Below are positions 1 through 7,501 of a stretch of 38,344 bases of DNA, one piece after another. The notes beneath the pieces were generated by a model, which searched no databases, was not told the origin of the DNA, and saw only the letters and a program-made list of their open reading frames with translations. This DNA is from Micromonospora trifolii. Lineage in GTDB: Bacteria > Actinomycetota > Actinomycetes > Mycobacteriales > Micromonosporaceae. How positions within the stretch are numbered: the stretch's first letter is position 1; each line of letters begins with the position of its first letter. Position numbers and translations under genes: made by a program. The stretch is taken from contig NZ_JAKKFD010000031.1 in assembly GCF_022229005.1 (NCBI RefSeq), positions 1-38,344 on the forward strand, read 5' to 3'.

Positions 1-213
1 GTTGGGCTGTGGCGCGTGCGCGACCGGCTGCCACCGGGTCGCCGCGCTGTGCGGTGTCCCCCGCCCGCCCCTCGGCGGGGGGGGCACCGCTCAGCCGGTC
101 GCCCGCCGCCGGACTCGTCCTGGGGGCGGCCGCCTGTGGCAGGGCGACCGACCGCACAAGCGTCCGCAGCAACGGCGGGACGGCGGCGGCCGGGTGGCGC
201 AGCACGGCGAGGT
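1..213. other. No gene assigned; GC-rich hairpin at 53-88
   Basis: No reading frame here looks protein-like. An imperfect G/C hairpin (GGTGTCCCCCGCC pairing with a GGCGG...GGCACC arm, about 53-88) lies about 125 bp past the stop of the leftward gene ending at 214. It could be that gene's terminator, but it has no T-tract. Confidence 0.3.
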
Positions 214-501
214 TCACCGGTTCTTGTGGTCCTTGCCGTCGCGGCCGCCCGGGTCCTGGCCTCCGTGGTCGTCGCCGTTGCTCCGGCTGCCGTCGGCGAC
301 AACCTGCGTTCCGGCGTTGGAGGGGTTGCTGCCGCTCTTCCCGGCCGCTCCGCTCACTCCCGCCGAGGTGAAGGCGGCCAGACCGACCACTCCGGTCAAC
401 CCGGCCACCCCGGCGACGAGCCAGCGGGCCCGGCGCCGCTTCGGCGGACTTGCCTGACCTGCCGCTACTTCCCTCATGTTCGGGTGCAGATGGTTGGACA
501 T
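214..501 (-). CDS. Small secreted or membrane-anchored hypothetical protein
   Basis: I do not recognise a family. The protein is about 95 aa if it starts at the ATG at 501; an upstream start at 540 would add 13 residues without the usual N-terminal character. A basic KRRRAR patch precedes a hydrophobic helix (about residues 25-45, WLVAGVAGLTGVVGLAAFTS), which acts as a signal peptide or anchor. The rest is a low-complexity, hydrophilic Gly/Ser/Asp/His-rich tail ending GGRDGKDHKNR. A purine-rich AGAAGGGCTAGG lies upstream of the ATG. The composition fits a small exported protein. Function unknown. Confidence 0.55.
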   Translation of the reverse strand: MSNHLHPNMREVAAGQASPPKRRRARWLVAGVAGLTGVVGLAAFTSAGVSGAAGKSGSNPSNAGTQVVADGSRSNGDDHGGQDPGGRDGKDHKNR

Positions 502-711
502 CGAGCTACCTAGCCCTTCTCCGTACACCAGTTTCCGCACGTCACAGTCGGTGCAGAAGGCGACAAATCGGTTGCCGCCACCAAGGCGAAGGTAGTCGAG
601 CGATCCTCACATCAAACGGTCTTATGCGAAAAAAGCCTACATTCGACGTACGTGTCACTGGCACCCCAGCAGCACCATGCGCCCTAACGACACTTCCCGG
701 CGCGCCGGGCA

Positions 712-788
712 TGATCCACTCGTCTTTCTTGAAGTCGGGGTATCCCTGGGGCCCGGACACCCCGACTTCAGGGAAGCGGAGTGGATCA
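712..788. repeat. Long inverted repeat, 34-bp arms and 9-bp loop
   Basis: Arms 712-745 and 755-788 are complementary at 29 of 34 positions, plus two G.U pairs in RNA. The central 12 bp (TGAAGTCGGGGT, 730-741 and its complement 759-770) and the outer 10 bp (TGATCCACTC) pair perfectly. The loop is CTGGGGCCC. It lies in non-coding DNA more than 200 bp from either neighbouring gene, so a REP-like or miniature mobile palindrome is as likely as a terminator. No second copy was seen in the window. Confidence 0.8.
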
Positions 789-956
789 CTCGCTCGGCTC
801 ACCGAGGCCAGGGGCAAGCGGCACGACGGCGAGTGGTCGGCCGACGACGCGGGCCGCCGCAGTCCTCATGCGCCTGCTGGAGTCGGAGACGATCCGCGCG
901 CCCGCCAGGACGCCCGGGCGGCTGGCGCTTGACGTGGGCCACAACAGCGACAAGAA

Positions 957-985
957 TTTACAGGAATCGCTGTTAGCGTTAACAA
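957..985 (+). promoter_or_regulatory. Promoter with LacI-type operator over the -10
   Basis: A -35 TTTACA (957-962) and a -10 TAACAA (980-985) are 17 bp apart. The imperfect palindrome TGTTAGCGTTAACA (971-984) covers the spacer and -10, a typical place for repression. Its core GTTAGCGTTAAC is the exact reverse complement of the core upstream of the GH62 gene at 5068-5079. The site ends 98 bp before the ATG at 1083. Confidence 0.7.
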
Positions 986-1082
986 TCCGTCCCAGTGCTG
1001 CGACGGCATCGTCATGCCGATGTGGCGACGGTCGCGACGGCCTGACTCCTCGGTCAGCACTACCACTGCAGGGGAGAAATCT

Positions 1083-2195
1083 ATGCGAACGAGGGCAAGA
1101 TGGCTCGCGGCGACTGCCGCCCTCGGTGTTGTCCTCGCCGGGGTGCTGACCTCGACCGGCCCGGCCAATGCGGAATCCAACGGCGGGGTGCGAGTCATGC
1201 CTCTCGGCGACTCCATCACCGAGGGCACCCAGGTGCCGGGCGGGTACCGGATCGGGCTCTGGCAGCGCCTCGTCAACGGTCGGTACACGGTGGACTTCGT
1301 CGGGTCGCAGTTCAACGGGCCGGCCAGCCTGGGTGACCACGACCACCAGGGGCATCCCGGCTGGCGCATCGACCAGATCGACGCGAACATCGTCGGCTGG
1401 CTGAACACCCAACGGCCGCAGACCGTCCTGCTGCACATCGGGACCAACGACATCCTTCAGAACTACAACGTGAGCACCGCGCCGAACCGGCTCTCCACCC
1501 TGATCGACCGGATCACCACCACGGCTCCCACCGCAGAGGTGTTCGTCGCGCAGATCATCCCGCTCTCCAACAGCAACCAGGAGGCGGCCGCACGCACCTT
1601 CAACGCGGCGATCCCCGGCATCGTGCAGAGCAAGGTGAACGCCGGCAAGCGGGTACGCCTGGTCGACATGCACAGCGCACTCACCACCGCCGACCTGATC
1701 GACGGCATCCACCCCACGTCCGGCGGCTACGACAAGATGGCTGCCCGCTGGTACAGCGCGTTGCAGTCGGTGCCCGGCAGCATCGGCAACCCGGGGAGCG
1801 GCAGCGGGCAGACCACCGCGATAGTGGGCGCCCTGTCCGGGCGCTGCGTCGACGTCCCCGGCTCTTCAACCACCAACGGCACCCAGGTGCAGTTGTGGGA
1901 CTGTCACGGCCGCACCAACCAGCAGTGGACCTACACGAGCAGCAAGACGCTGACCGTGTACGGCAACAAGTGCCTCGACGCCGCCGGCTACGGCACTTCG
2001 CCGGGCACCCTGGTCACCATCTACGACTGCCACGGCGGAACGAACCAGCAGTGGAACGTCAACGCCAACGGCACCATCACCGGTGTGCAGTCCGGCCTCT
2101 GCCTGGATCCCTCCAACGTGGGTACGGGCAACGGTACGAAGCTCGTCCTCTGGACCTGCACCGGCCAGACCAACCAGCAGTGGAGCCGCCGATAG
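1083..2195 (+). CDS. Secreted SGNH/GDSL esterase (CE3-like) with ricin-type lectin domain
   Basis: Predicted secreted carbohydrate esterase, probably removing acetyl groups from xylan (370 aa). The signal peptide covers residues 1-30 (ending GPANA). The catalytic domain, about 34-230, shows SGNH block I MPLGDSITEG (Ser44), the block II-like HPGWRIDQI, block III HIGTND (Asn122) and block V DGIHP (Asp207, His210). The CE3 acetylxylan esterases share this GDSIT...GYR pattern. After a GSGSG linker, residues 245-370 form a ricin-type beta-trefoil (CBM13) with three CxD/NQQW repeats. The ATG is chosen because GGGGAG lies just upstream and the signal peptide starts there; a longer frame from 1014 would bury the signal. 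The substrate is inferred from the family and the GH62/CE15 neighbours. Confidence 0.85.
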   Translation: MRTRARWLAATAALGVVLAGVLTSTGPANAESNGGVRVMPLGDSITEGTQVPGGYRIGLWQRLVNGRYTVDFVGSQFNGPASLGDHDHQGHPGWRIDQIDANIVGWLNTQRPQTVLLHIGTNDILQNYNVSTAPNRLSTLIDRITTTAPTAEVFVAQIIPLSNSNQEAAARTFNAAIPGIVQSKVNAGKRVRLVDMHSALTTADLIDGIHPTSGGYDKMAARWYSALQSVPGSIGNPGSGSGQTTAIVGALSGRCVDVPGSSTTNGTQVQLWDCHGRTNQQWTYTSSKTLTVYGNKCLDAAGYGTSPGTLVTIYDCHGGTNQQWNVNANGTITGVQSGLCLDPSNVGTGNGTKLVLWTCTGQTNQQWSRR

Positions 2196-2210
2196 CTCGT
2201 ACGGTCGCGC

Positions 2211-2244
2211 CGGGTGGTCGGATCGCCGGTGATCCGACCACCCG
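2211..2244 (+). terminator. Terminator hairpin after the esterase gene
   Basis: A perfect 14-bp stem (CGGGTGGTCGGATC at 2211-2224 with its complement at 2231-2244) and a 6-nt loop lie 15 bp past the stop. There is no T-run, as is common in actinomycetes. Confidence 0.8.
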
Positions 2245-2363
2245 CCGGCACCTCCGCCAGGTGAATGGTCGTTCAAATCGGGCGCGATTTTGATCGTTCT
2301 ACGCATGCTGTCCGTGCAGGAGAAAGTGGGCGTAGGTGCGCCTGCCTGAGACGGAGGAATCGC

Positions 2364-2942
2364 ATGCTCAGCACGTTTCACTCGCGGGTCCGAGCGGTTG
2401 CCGTCGTCGGCATGGCCGGTGTCGTGGCGGCGGTCGGCGCGGTGACCCAGCACGCGTCCGCTGCCGAGGTGGCCGCGCCGACTGCTGTGGGCGCCGACGC
2501 ACGCCGGGTCGACATCCCGCGCATCGCCACGACAATCAAGCCACCGGCGGGATCACGCCCCGTTGGTGCGTACGTCGTCACTCGCGGAACTCAGACCTAC
2601 ACCTGTGCTGGCGGCGTGTTCACCGGCGGATCGGTGCCGGAGGCCCAGTTGGTCGGCACCGGCGGCCGGGTCCATCACTTCAGGGGCCCGAGCTGGCAGT
2701 CGGAGCGGGACGGCTCACTGATCACGGCGAAGAAGACCGCGGAGAGCCCGCGACCGGGGACGGTCCCCGAGCTGCTGCTGACCGTGGACACCCACACCGG
2801 CACCGGCATTCTCAGCAACGTCGCGTACATCAGCCGTCTCCTGACGTCGGGTGGCGTCGCCCCGGCCGGCGCCTGCACCGACGGCGAGACGGCGGCCGTG
2901 CCGTACGGCGCTGTCTATGTCTTCTGGGCAGCGAAGCGGTAA
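2364..2942 (+). CDS. Secreted DUF3455 family protein
   Basis: 192-aa predicted exported protein. The ATG at 2364 follows GGAGG by 7 nt and opens a signal peptide ending near ASA/AEVAA (residue about 33). The mature part matches the DUF3455 pattern: KPPAGSRPVGAYVVTRGTQ near the N-terminus with YTC, then GRVHHFRGPSW, DGSLITAK, PELLLTVD, and GGVAPAGAC with a final PYGAVYVFW. Two cysteines (YTC and GAC) could form a disulphide. The family is widespread in secreted bacterial and fungal proteins with no established activity. It stands alone between a terminator and the kinase gene. Confidence 0.75.
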   Translation: MLSTFHSRVRAVAVVGMAGVVAAVGAVTQHASAAEVAAPTAVGADARRVDIPRIATTIKPPAGSRPVGAYVVTRGTQTYTCAGGVFTGGSVPEAQLVGTGGRVHHFRGPSWQSERDGSLITAKKTAESPRPGTVPELLLTVDTHTGTGILSNVAYISRLLTSGGVAPAGACTDGETAAVPYGAVYVFWAAKR

Positions 2943-3075
2943 GGGCTTCGGTGGCGCCGGACGCGACGACGCGACAAGCTCCGGTCGGAGCCCACTCCCC
3001 GGACGGCATCGACCGGGTTCGGTGCGCGGACGATAGGCTGCGGCCGGCGTCGGAGTGACCTAAGGGGAACGGGTG

Positions 3076-3126
3076 ATGGGCGGAACGGTTCGCGCGGTGG
3101 TCGCTGTCTGCGGGCATCCGGCGTGA
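3076..3126 (+). CDS. Possible 16-codon leader ORF overlapping the kinase start
   Basis: An ATG at 3076, preceded by AAGGGGAACGGGTG, opens a 16-codon frame (MGGTVRAVVAVCGHPA). Its TGA overlaps the kinase GTG start as GTGA. This arrangement suits translational coupling. It is too short to judge by composition and may be chance. Confidence 0.3.
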   Translation: MGGTVRAVVAVCGHPA

Positions 3127-4742
3127 GCGACAGGTTGCGTCCCGGTGACCCGGCACGCCTCGGTGGGTACGAGGTGCTCGACCGGCTCGGCGACGGGGGC
3201 ATGGGCAGTGTCTTCCTGGCCCGTTCGCCGCAGGGGCGGCTGGTGGCCGTCAAGGTCGTCCGTGCGGACCTCTCCCACGACGAGGAGTTCCGGGGTCGGT
3301 TCCGTAGTGAGGTGAACCGCGCCCGCCAGGTTCCACCGTTCTGCACGGCCGAGGTCCTGGACGCCGACCCGGACCATGACCCGCCGTATCTGGTGGTGGA
3401 GTACGTCGACGGCCCCAGTCTGGCCGAGGTGATCCGACAGCAGGGGCCGTTGGGGGCGGCGCGGCTGCACAGCATCGCTGTCGGGGTGGCCACCGCGCTC
3501 ACTGCCATCCACGGTGCCGGGGTGATCCACCGCGACCTGAAGCCGGCGAACGTCCTGGTTGCACCGGGAGGAATCAAGGTCATCGACTTCGGCATCGCCC
3601 GAGCGTTCGAGGCGACGAGCCAGCACACCCGGACCAACCAGATGGTCGGGACCGTCTCGTACATGGCTCCGGAGCGGTTCGATACGGCTTCCGGCCGTCC
3701 GACGGGCCCGGCCGCCGACATCTTCGCCTGGGGGGCCCTGGTCGCGTATGCCGCGACCGGCCGCAGCCCGTTCGGGGGCGACTCCGCCACAGCGACCGCG
3801 ATGCGGATCCTCACTCAGCCGCCGGACCTGACCGGGCTCGGCGGGCCGTTGCGGGAGTTGGTCTCCCGGGCGTTGGAGAAGGACCCAGCTGCCCGGCCCA
3901 CCGCCCGGGAGTTGCTCGACGGGTTGTTGACCGCAGCGCCTCCGGTGGGTGCCGGAGGGCCGGCCCAACTCCTGGGCGCGACGCCGCCGAGGAGTACGTC
4001 GCCCGTTGCCGGTGGTGATGAAAGGGGCGCAGGGTCGGTGCCGCCGGGTCTGACCACGGGCGGTGGCGCGGGTTCACGCAGGCGGGGATGGTTCACCGCG
4101 CTGGGGGCGACTGCTGCGGTGATCGCGGTGCTCGTGCCCGCTTTCATGTTCGGCCCGCAACTGCTGCGGGGGCAGTCCAAACCGAATCTGGCCGGCTCGA
4201 CGCCGAGCGGTAGCCCGGCAACCAGCGGGCCGGCGGCCACCGCATCCACGCCAGCATCGGGCAAGCCGTCCGCCTCACCGTCGACAAGTGTGGACCCCAC
4301 CGGGGCCATGCTGGCCGGTCAGCGGCGATTCCTGCTGCACGTGGTGGAGATCGACCGTGACCTGTCGCTGCCGTCTCACGGCGAGCTCGAGGTCGGCGAC
4401 GGGACCGGCAAGGACGCGCTCTTCGTGCTCGAGCCGGTTGGTGTCGACTACATGATCAAGTCCGTCAACCCGGAGATCGCCCACCGCCCGTGCCTCGGGG
4501 TCAAGCTCGATTCTGAGGGGAACAAGTCGCTCGTGGGAGCCGACTGTCGGCCGACCAAGGCGACAGTGTTCGCGATATCCCGTGACGGCAAGGACGACAA
4601 GGGGCGCCCCTCCTACGCCATCATCAGCGAGGAGTACGGCCCGGTGCAGTGGAGCCCGACCAAGAGGGAGATCTTCGTCGAGTTTCTCGGCGACGCCCCG
4701 CTGATCACCACGTTCAGCATGGTCGATCGAGGCGCGGTCTGA
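3123..4742 (+). CDS. Transmembrane Ser/Thr protein kinase (Hanks type)
   Basis: 539-aa predicted membrane kinase. The cytoplasmic kinase domain (about 15-270) has the Gly-rich loop LGDGGMGSVF, Lys44 in VAVKVV, HRDLKPANV (Asp138), DFG (Asp155) and MAPERF, so it should be active. A Pro/Gly/Ser linker leads to one membrane helix (about 323-343). A Ser/Thr/Pro stalk follows, then an extracytoplasmic domain of about 145 residues. There are no PASTA repeats. The outer domain resembles that of the sigma-linked membrane protein at 14001-14690: shared AGxR start, ALFVLEP, CLGVKLD, TVFAIS and a TTF-DRG end. The GTG start is chosen because the kinase fold begins directly with RPGDPARLGGYEVL. The signal it senses is unknown. 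Confidence 0.9.
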   Translation: MSDRLRPGDPARLGGYEVLDRLGDGGMGSVFLARSPQGRLVAVKVVRADLSHDEEFRGRFRSEVNRARQVPPFCTAEVLDADPDHDPPYLVVEYVDGPSLAEVIRQQGPLGAARLHSIAVGVATALTAIHGAGVIHRDLKPANVLVAPGGIKVIDFGIARAFEATSQHTRTNQMVGTVSYMAPERFDTASGRPTGPAADIFAWGALVAYAATGRSPFGGDSATATAMRILTQPPDLTGLGGPLRELVSRALEKDPAARPTARELLDGLLTAAPPVGAGGPAQLLGATPPRSTSPVAGGDERGAGSVPPGLTTGGGAGSRRRGWFTALGATAAVIAVLVPAFMFGPQLLRGQSKPNLAGSTPSGSPATSGPAATASTPASGKPSASPSTSVDPTGAMLAGQRRFLLHVVEIDRDLSLPSHGELEVGDGTGKDALFVLEPVGVDYMIKSVNPEIAHRPCLGVKLDSEGNKSLVGADCRPTKATVFAISRDGKDDKGRPSYAIISEEYGPVQWSPTKREIFVEFLGDAPLITTFSMVDRGAV

Positions 4743-5165
4743 GTCGGACGTACCCCGACGCCTGAAGTCACCGGCGCCGTCGGCAATGGGCAGTCGTCGA
4801 TGTTAACGCGCCCGCGGAGCCTCCTCAAGGGCTCGGCGGTGGTCCTCGCCGGGGATCTGGGGCGATGCCTGCGGGAATGCGGCTCAAGAGGTTTTGCCCC
4901 AAGATCCGCAGCTCGGCAGCGGCTGATGTTCCCAGCACATTACGTCTTGACGAACGGCATGTTATCGCTCACAGTCGATGCCTAAGGACGACGACACCTT
5001 GGCTTTCCGGGCAAGCCCTGCCTCGTCGATCTCGAATCAGGCGTGCGCCATCGCTCGCCGGCGTCTTGTTAACGCTAACTTTCTGACGCCTGCGCGCTCG
5101 GCCACGCGTCGCGGTACGCCCACCCTCGGGCAGGCCGTTCGGCTCTTGGTCACTGGAGGAGGATC
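4743..5165. promoter_or_regulatory. GH62 upstream region with three operator-like sites
   Basis: This 423-bp gap has no convincing gene. It holds TGTTAACGCTAACT (5067-5080), a weaker TGTTATCGCTCACA (4960-4973, 12 of 14 matching TGTTAACGCTAACA) and a half-site TGTTAACGC (4801-4809). The strongest site overlaps a possible -10 TAACTT (5076-5081) and ends 86 bp before the ATG, close to the spacing at the esterase gene. A LacI-type regulator is the usual binder of such palindromes (inference). Confidence 0.65.
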
Positions 5166-6698
5166 ATGTCTGCCCTCGATAGGTCTCCATCGATCGCAAC
5201 GCCGTCGCGGCGGCGTTGGTGGTTGCCCCGCATCCTCGCCGCCAGCGCGGCGGCGTTGATGGTCGGTGGTGCCGCCGTAGCTGTGGTGTCGTCTCCCGCC
5301 GCTGCGGCGTCGGTCGACACGAACGCGTGGTACGTGTTGGTCAATCGCAACAGCGGCAAGGCCCTGGACGTCTACAACCTGGCCACGAACGACGGTGCCC
5401 GGATCACCCAGTGGGCCCGCAACAACGGCAACCAGCAGCAGTGGCAGTTCGTCGACTCCGGTGGTGGCTACTACCGGGTGAAGTCGCGGCTGTCCGGCAA
5501 GGTGCTGGACGTCTCGGGCTTCTCGACCGCCAACGGTGGCAGCATCGTGCAGTGGAGTGACCTCAATGGCACCAACCAGCAGTTCCGGCTGGCCGACTCG
5601 GACAGCGGCTACGTCCGGTTGATCAACCGGAACAGCAACAAGGTGATGGAGGTGCAGGGCGCCTCGACCGCCGACGGCGGAAACATCGTGCAGTACGACG
5701 ACTGGAACGGCACCAACCAGCAGTGGCAGTTCGTCCGCGTCGACGGAACCACGCCGCCGCCGACGACGACTCCGCCGCCGGGCGGCACGTGCGACCTTCC
5801 CTCGACGTACCGGTGGTCCTCCACCGGGGTGTTGGCGAACCCGAAGTCGGGTTGGGTGTCGCTGAAGGACTTCACAGTCGCCCCGTACAACGGCCAGCAG
5901 CTGGTCTACGCCACCACGCACGACTTCGGTAGCAGCTGGGGCTCGATGAACTTCAGCCTCTTCTCGAACTACTCGCAGATGGCCTCGGCAACCCAGAACA
6001 CGATGAACTCCGGGACTGTCGCGCCGTCGCTCTTCTACTTCGCGCCGAAGAACATCTGGGTGCTCACCTACCAGTGGGGTGGCACGGCGTTCTCCTACCG
6101 GACCTCGACCAACCCCACCAACGCGAACGGCTGGTCCGCAGCGCAGCCGCTGTTCACCGGCAGCATCACCGGCTCCGGCACCGGTCCGATCGATCAGACG
6201 ATCATCGGTGACGGTACGAACATGTACCTCTTCTTCGCCGGCGACAACGGCAAGATCTACCGGGCCAGCATGCCGATCGGGAACTTCCCGGGCAACTTCG
6301 GCAGTAGCTACACGACCATCATGAGCGACACGCAGAACAACCTGTTCGAGGCCGTTCAGGTCTACAAGCTCCAGGGTCTGAACAAGTACCTCATGATCGT
6401 CGAGGCGATCGGCTCGACGGGCCGCTACTTCCGTTCGTTCACGGCGACCAGCCTGAACGGCTCGTGGACGCCGCAGGCCGCGACCCAGAGCAACCCGTTC
6501 GCGGGCAAGGTCAACAGCGGTGCGACCTGGACCAACGACATCAGCCACGGTGAGCTGCTGCGCACCAACGCCGACCAGACGATGACCGTCGACGCCTGCA
6601 ACCTGCAACTGCTCTACCAGGGGCGTTCCCCCAGCTCCGACGGCGTCGACTACGGCCTCCTGCCGTACCGGCCGGGTCTGCTGACCCTGCAGCGCTGA
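5166..6698 (+). CDS. Secreted GH62 alpha-L-arabinofuranosidase with ricin-type domain
   Basis: 510-aa enzyme predicted to release arabinose side chains from arabinoxylan or arabinan outside the cell. The start follows GGAGGA by 3 nt. A twin-arginine-like RRRWW precedes a hydrophobic signal segment ending AAAAS (about residue 49). Residues 53-192 form a ricin-type beta-trefoil with three repeats (NQQQWQF, NQQFRL, NQQWQF). After a TTPPP linker, the GH62 five-bladed propeller (209-510) begins CDLPSTYRWSS. By family comparison Asp235 (LKDFTV) is the base, Asp343 (GPIDQ) the modulator and Glu395 (LFEAVQVYK) the acid. All are present with normal spacing. The lectin domain is N-terminal here but C-terminal in the CE3-like esterase. 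Confidence 0.95.
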   Translation: MSALDRSPSIATPSRRRWWLPRILAASAAALMVGGAAVAVVSSPAAAASVDTNAWYVLVNRNSGKALDVYNLATNDGARITQWARNNGNQQQWQFVDSGGGYYRVKSRLSGKVLDVSGFSTANGGSIVQWSDLNGTNQQFRLADSDSGYVRLINRNSNKVMEVQGASTADGGNIVQYDDWNGTNQQWQFVRVDGTTPPPTTTPPPGGTCDLPSTYRWSSTGVLANPKSGWVSLKDFTVAPYNGQQLVYATTHDFGSSWGSMNFSLFSNYSQMASATQNTMNSGTVAPSLFYFAPKNIWVLTYQWGGTAFSYRTSTNPTNANGWSAAQPLFTGSITGSGTGPIDQTIIGDGTNMYLFFAGDNGKIYRASMPIGNFPGNFGSSYTTIMSDTQNNLFEAVQVYKLQGLNKYLMIVEAIGSTGRYFRSFTATSLNGSWTPQAATQSNPFAGKVNSGATWTNDISHGELLRTNADQTMTVDACNLQLLYQGRSPSSDGVDYGLLPYRPGLLTLQR

Positions 6699-6728
6699 CA
6701 CGATTGATCATGCTCGACTGATCCGGAA

Positions 6729-6761
6729 CGGGCGGGCTCGGCGTCACGCCGAGCCCGCCCG
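6729..6761 (+). terminator. Terminator hairpin after GH62
   Basis: Near-continuous inverted repeat: GGGCGGGCTCGGCGT (6730-6744) pairs with 6746-6760, about 30 bp past the stop. It may also serve the methyltransferase gene arriving from the other side. Confidence 0.8.
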
Positions 6762-6789
6762 GCTCATGTCAACGCGGCGATCAGCGGGT

Positions 6790-7392
6790 TCACCGGGTCG
6801 GCGTGCCGGTCACGCAGGTCAGCACGTGGCCCCGACCACGGGTCGCGCTCGACGTGGTCGTGGCGAAACCCTGGGTTTCGAGCAGCAGTTCGGTAGCTGT
6901 GAGGTTCGCTGTGGCGTGCGCTTCGGTGGGTCGCTCGCCGAAGACGTAGAGCCGCCCTCCCGGTGCCAGCAGACTGCGCATCCGAGCGATCTGCTGCGCC
7001 GCGTCGCCCAACCAGAAGAGGCTGACGTTCACCGCGAAGATCTTGGTGAAGTGGTCGGTCGGAAGGTCGGCCGACTCGAACCCGGCTCGCCGGATCTCGG
7101 CTCTGCCGGCGTCGATGTGGCTGAGGTTCCGTTGGGTCGCCAGCCGCACCATCGTCGCGGCGCTGTCGATGGCGACGATCCGGCCGGTGGTGAGCTGGCC
7201 GGCGACCAGGGAGATGGCAGCCCCGCGACCACAGCCGATCTCCAGCACCTGGTCGTCGGGCGCGACAGCCATGGTCTGCACCGCCCAGCGCTGCCGGTGG
7301 GCGGTCGTAACCCGAACCGGTTCGTTCGCCGCGGGGGGCGTCGTGCCGGCGCTGGACGAACCCGGATCGCGGGCCGAAAGAGTGGACCTCAC
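6790..7392 (-). CDS. Class I SAM-dependent methyltransferase
   Basis: 200-aa cytoplasmic protein with a Rossmann-type methyltransferase fold. Motif I VLEIGCGRG is at residues 49-57, the acidic residue ending strand 2 is in IVAIDSA, and KIFAVNVSLFW and LLAPGGRLYVFG mark later strands. It resembles methyltransferase type 11/25 domains, which act on small molecules. No substrate can be inferred. It is convergent with GH62 and shares its terminator zone. The start at 7392 is the farthest ATG, and the first 20 residues look disordered, so a later start is possible. Confidence 0.8.
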   Translation of the reverse strand: MRSTLSARDPGSSSAGTTPPAANEPVRVTTAHRQRWAVQTMAVAPDDQVLEIGCGRGAAISLVAGQLTTGRIVAIDSAATMVRLATQRNLSHIDAGRAEIRRAGFESADLPTDHFTKIFAVNVSLFWLGDAAQQIARMRSLLAPGGRLYVFGERPTEAHATANLTATELLLETQGFATTTSSATRGRGHVLTCVTGTPTR

Positions 7393-7501
7393 GACGTCAC
7401 TCGCCGGTGCCTTCTCTGCTCACACCTCTGATTCCACCCTCTCAGCGGAGTCGTTGCACCGTGTCCTCGGTCACCGCGCCGGATCGACCGCGCGCCAGCG
7501 A

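Larger units (their letters stand above)
541..1082. other. Intergenic region: inverted repeat, possible regulator relic, operator/promoter
   Basis: This 540-bp gap holds a long inverted repeat (712-788), a stretch readable as a decayed LacI-family C-terminus (about 835-935), and the promoter and operator of the esterase gene (957-985). No intact gene was seen. Confidence 0.6.

Noticed and set aside
2..513. Several long overlapping plus-strand frames at the left edge
   Set aside because: They are Arg/Pro/Gly-rich in the way of out-of-frame high-GC DNA, lack ribosome sites, and overlap a better leftward gene.
5037..6701. 554-codon minus-strand frame opposite GH62
   Set aside because: It mirrors the GH62 gene. 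The GH62 frame has all family motifs, while the antisense frame is a Val/Arg/Gly-rich shadow.
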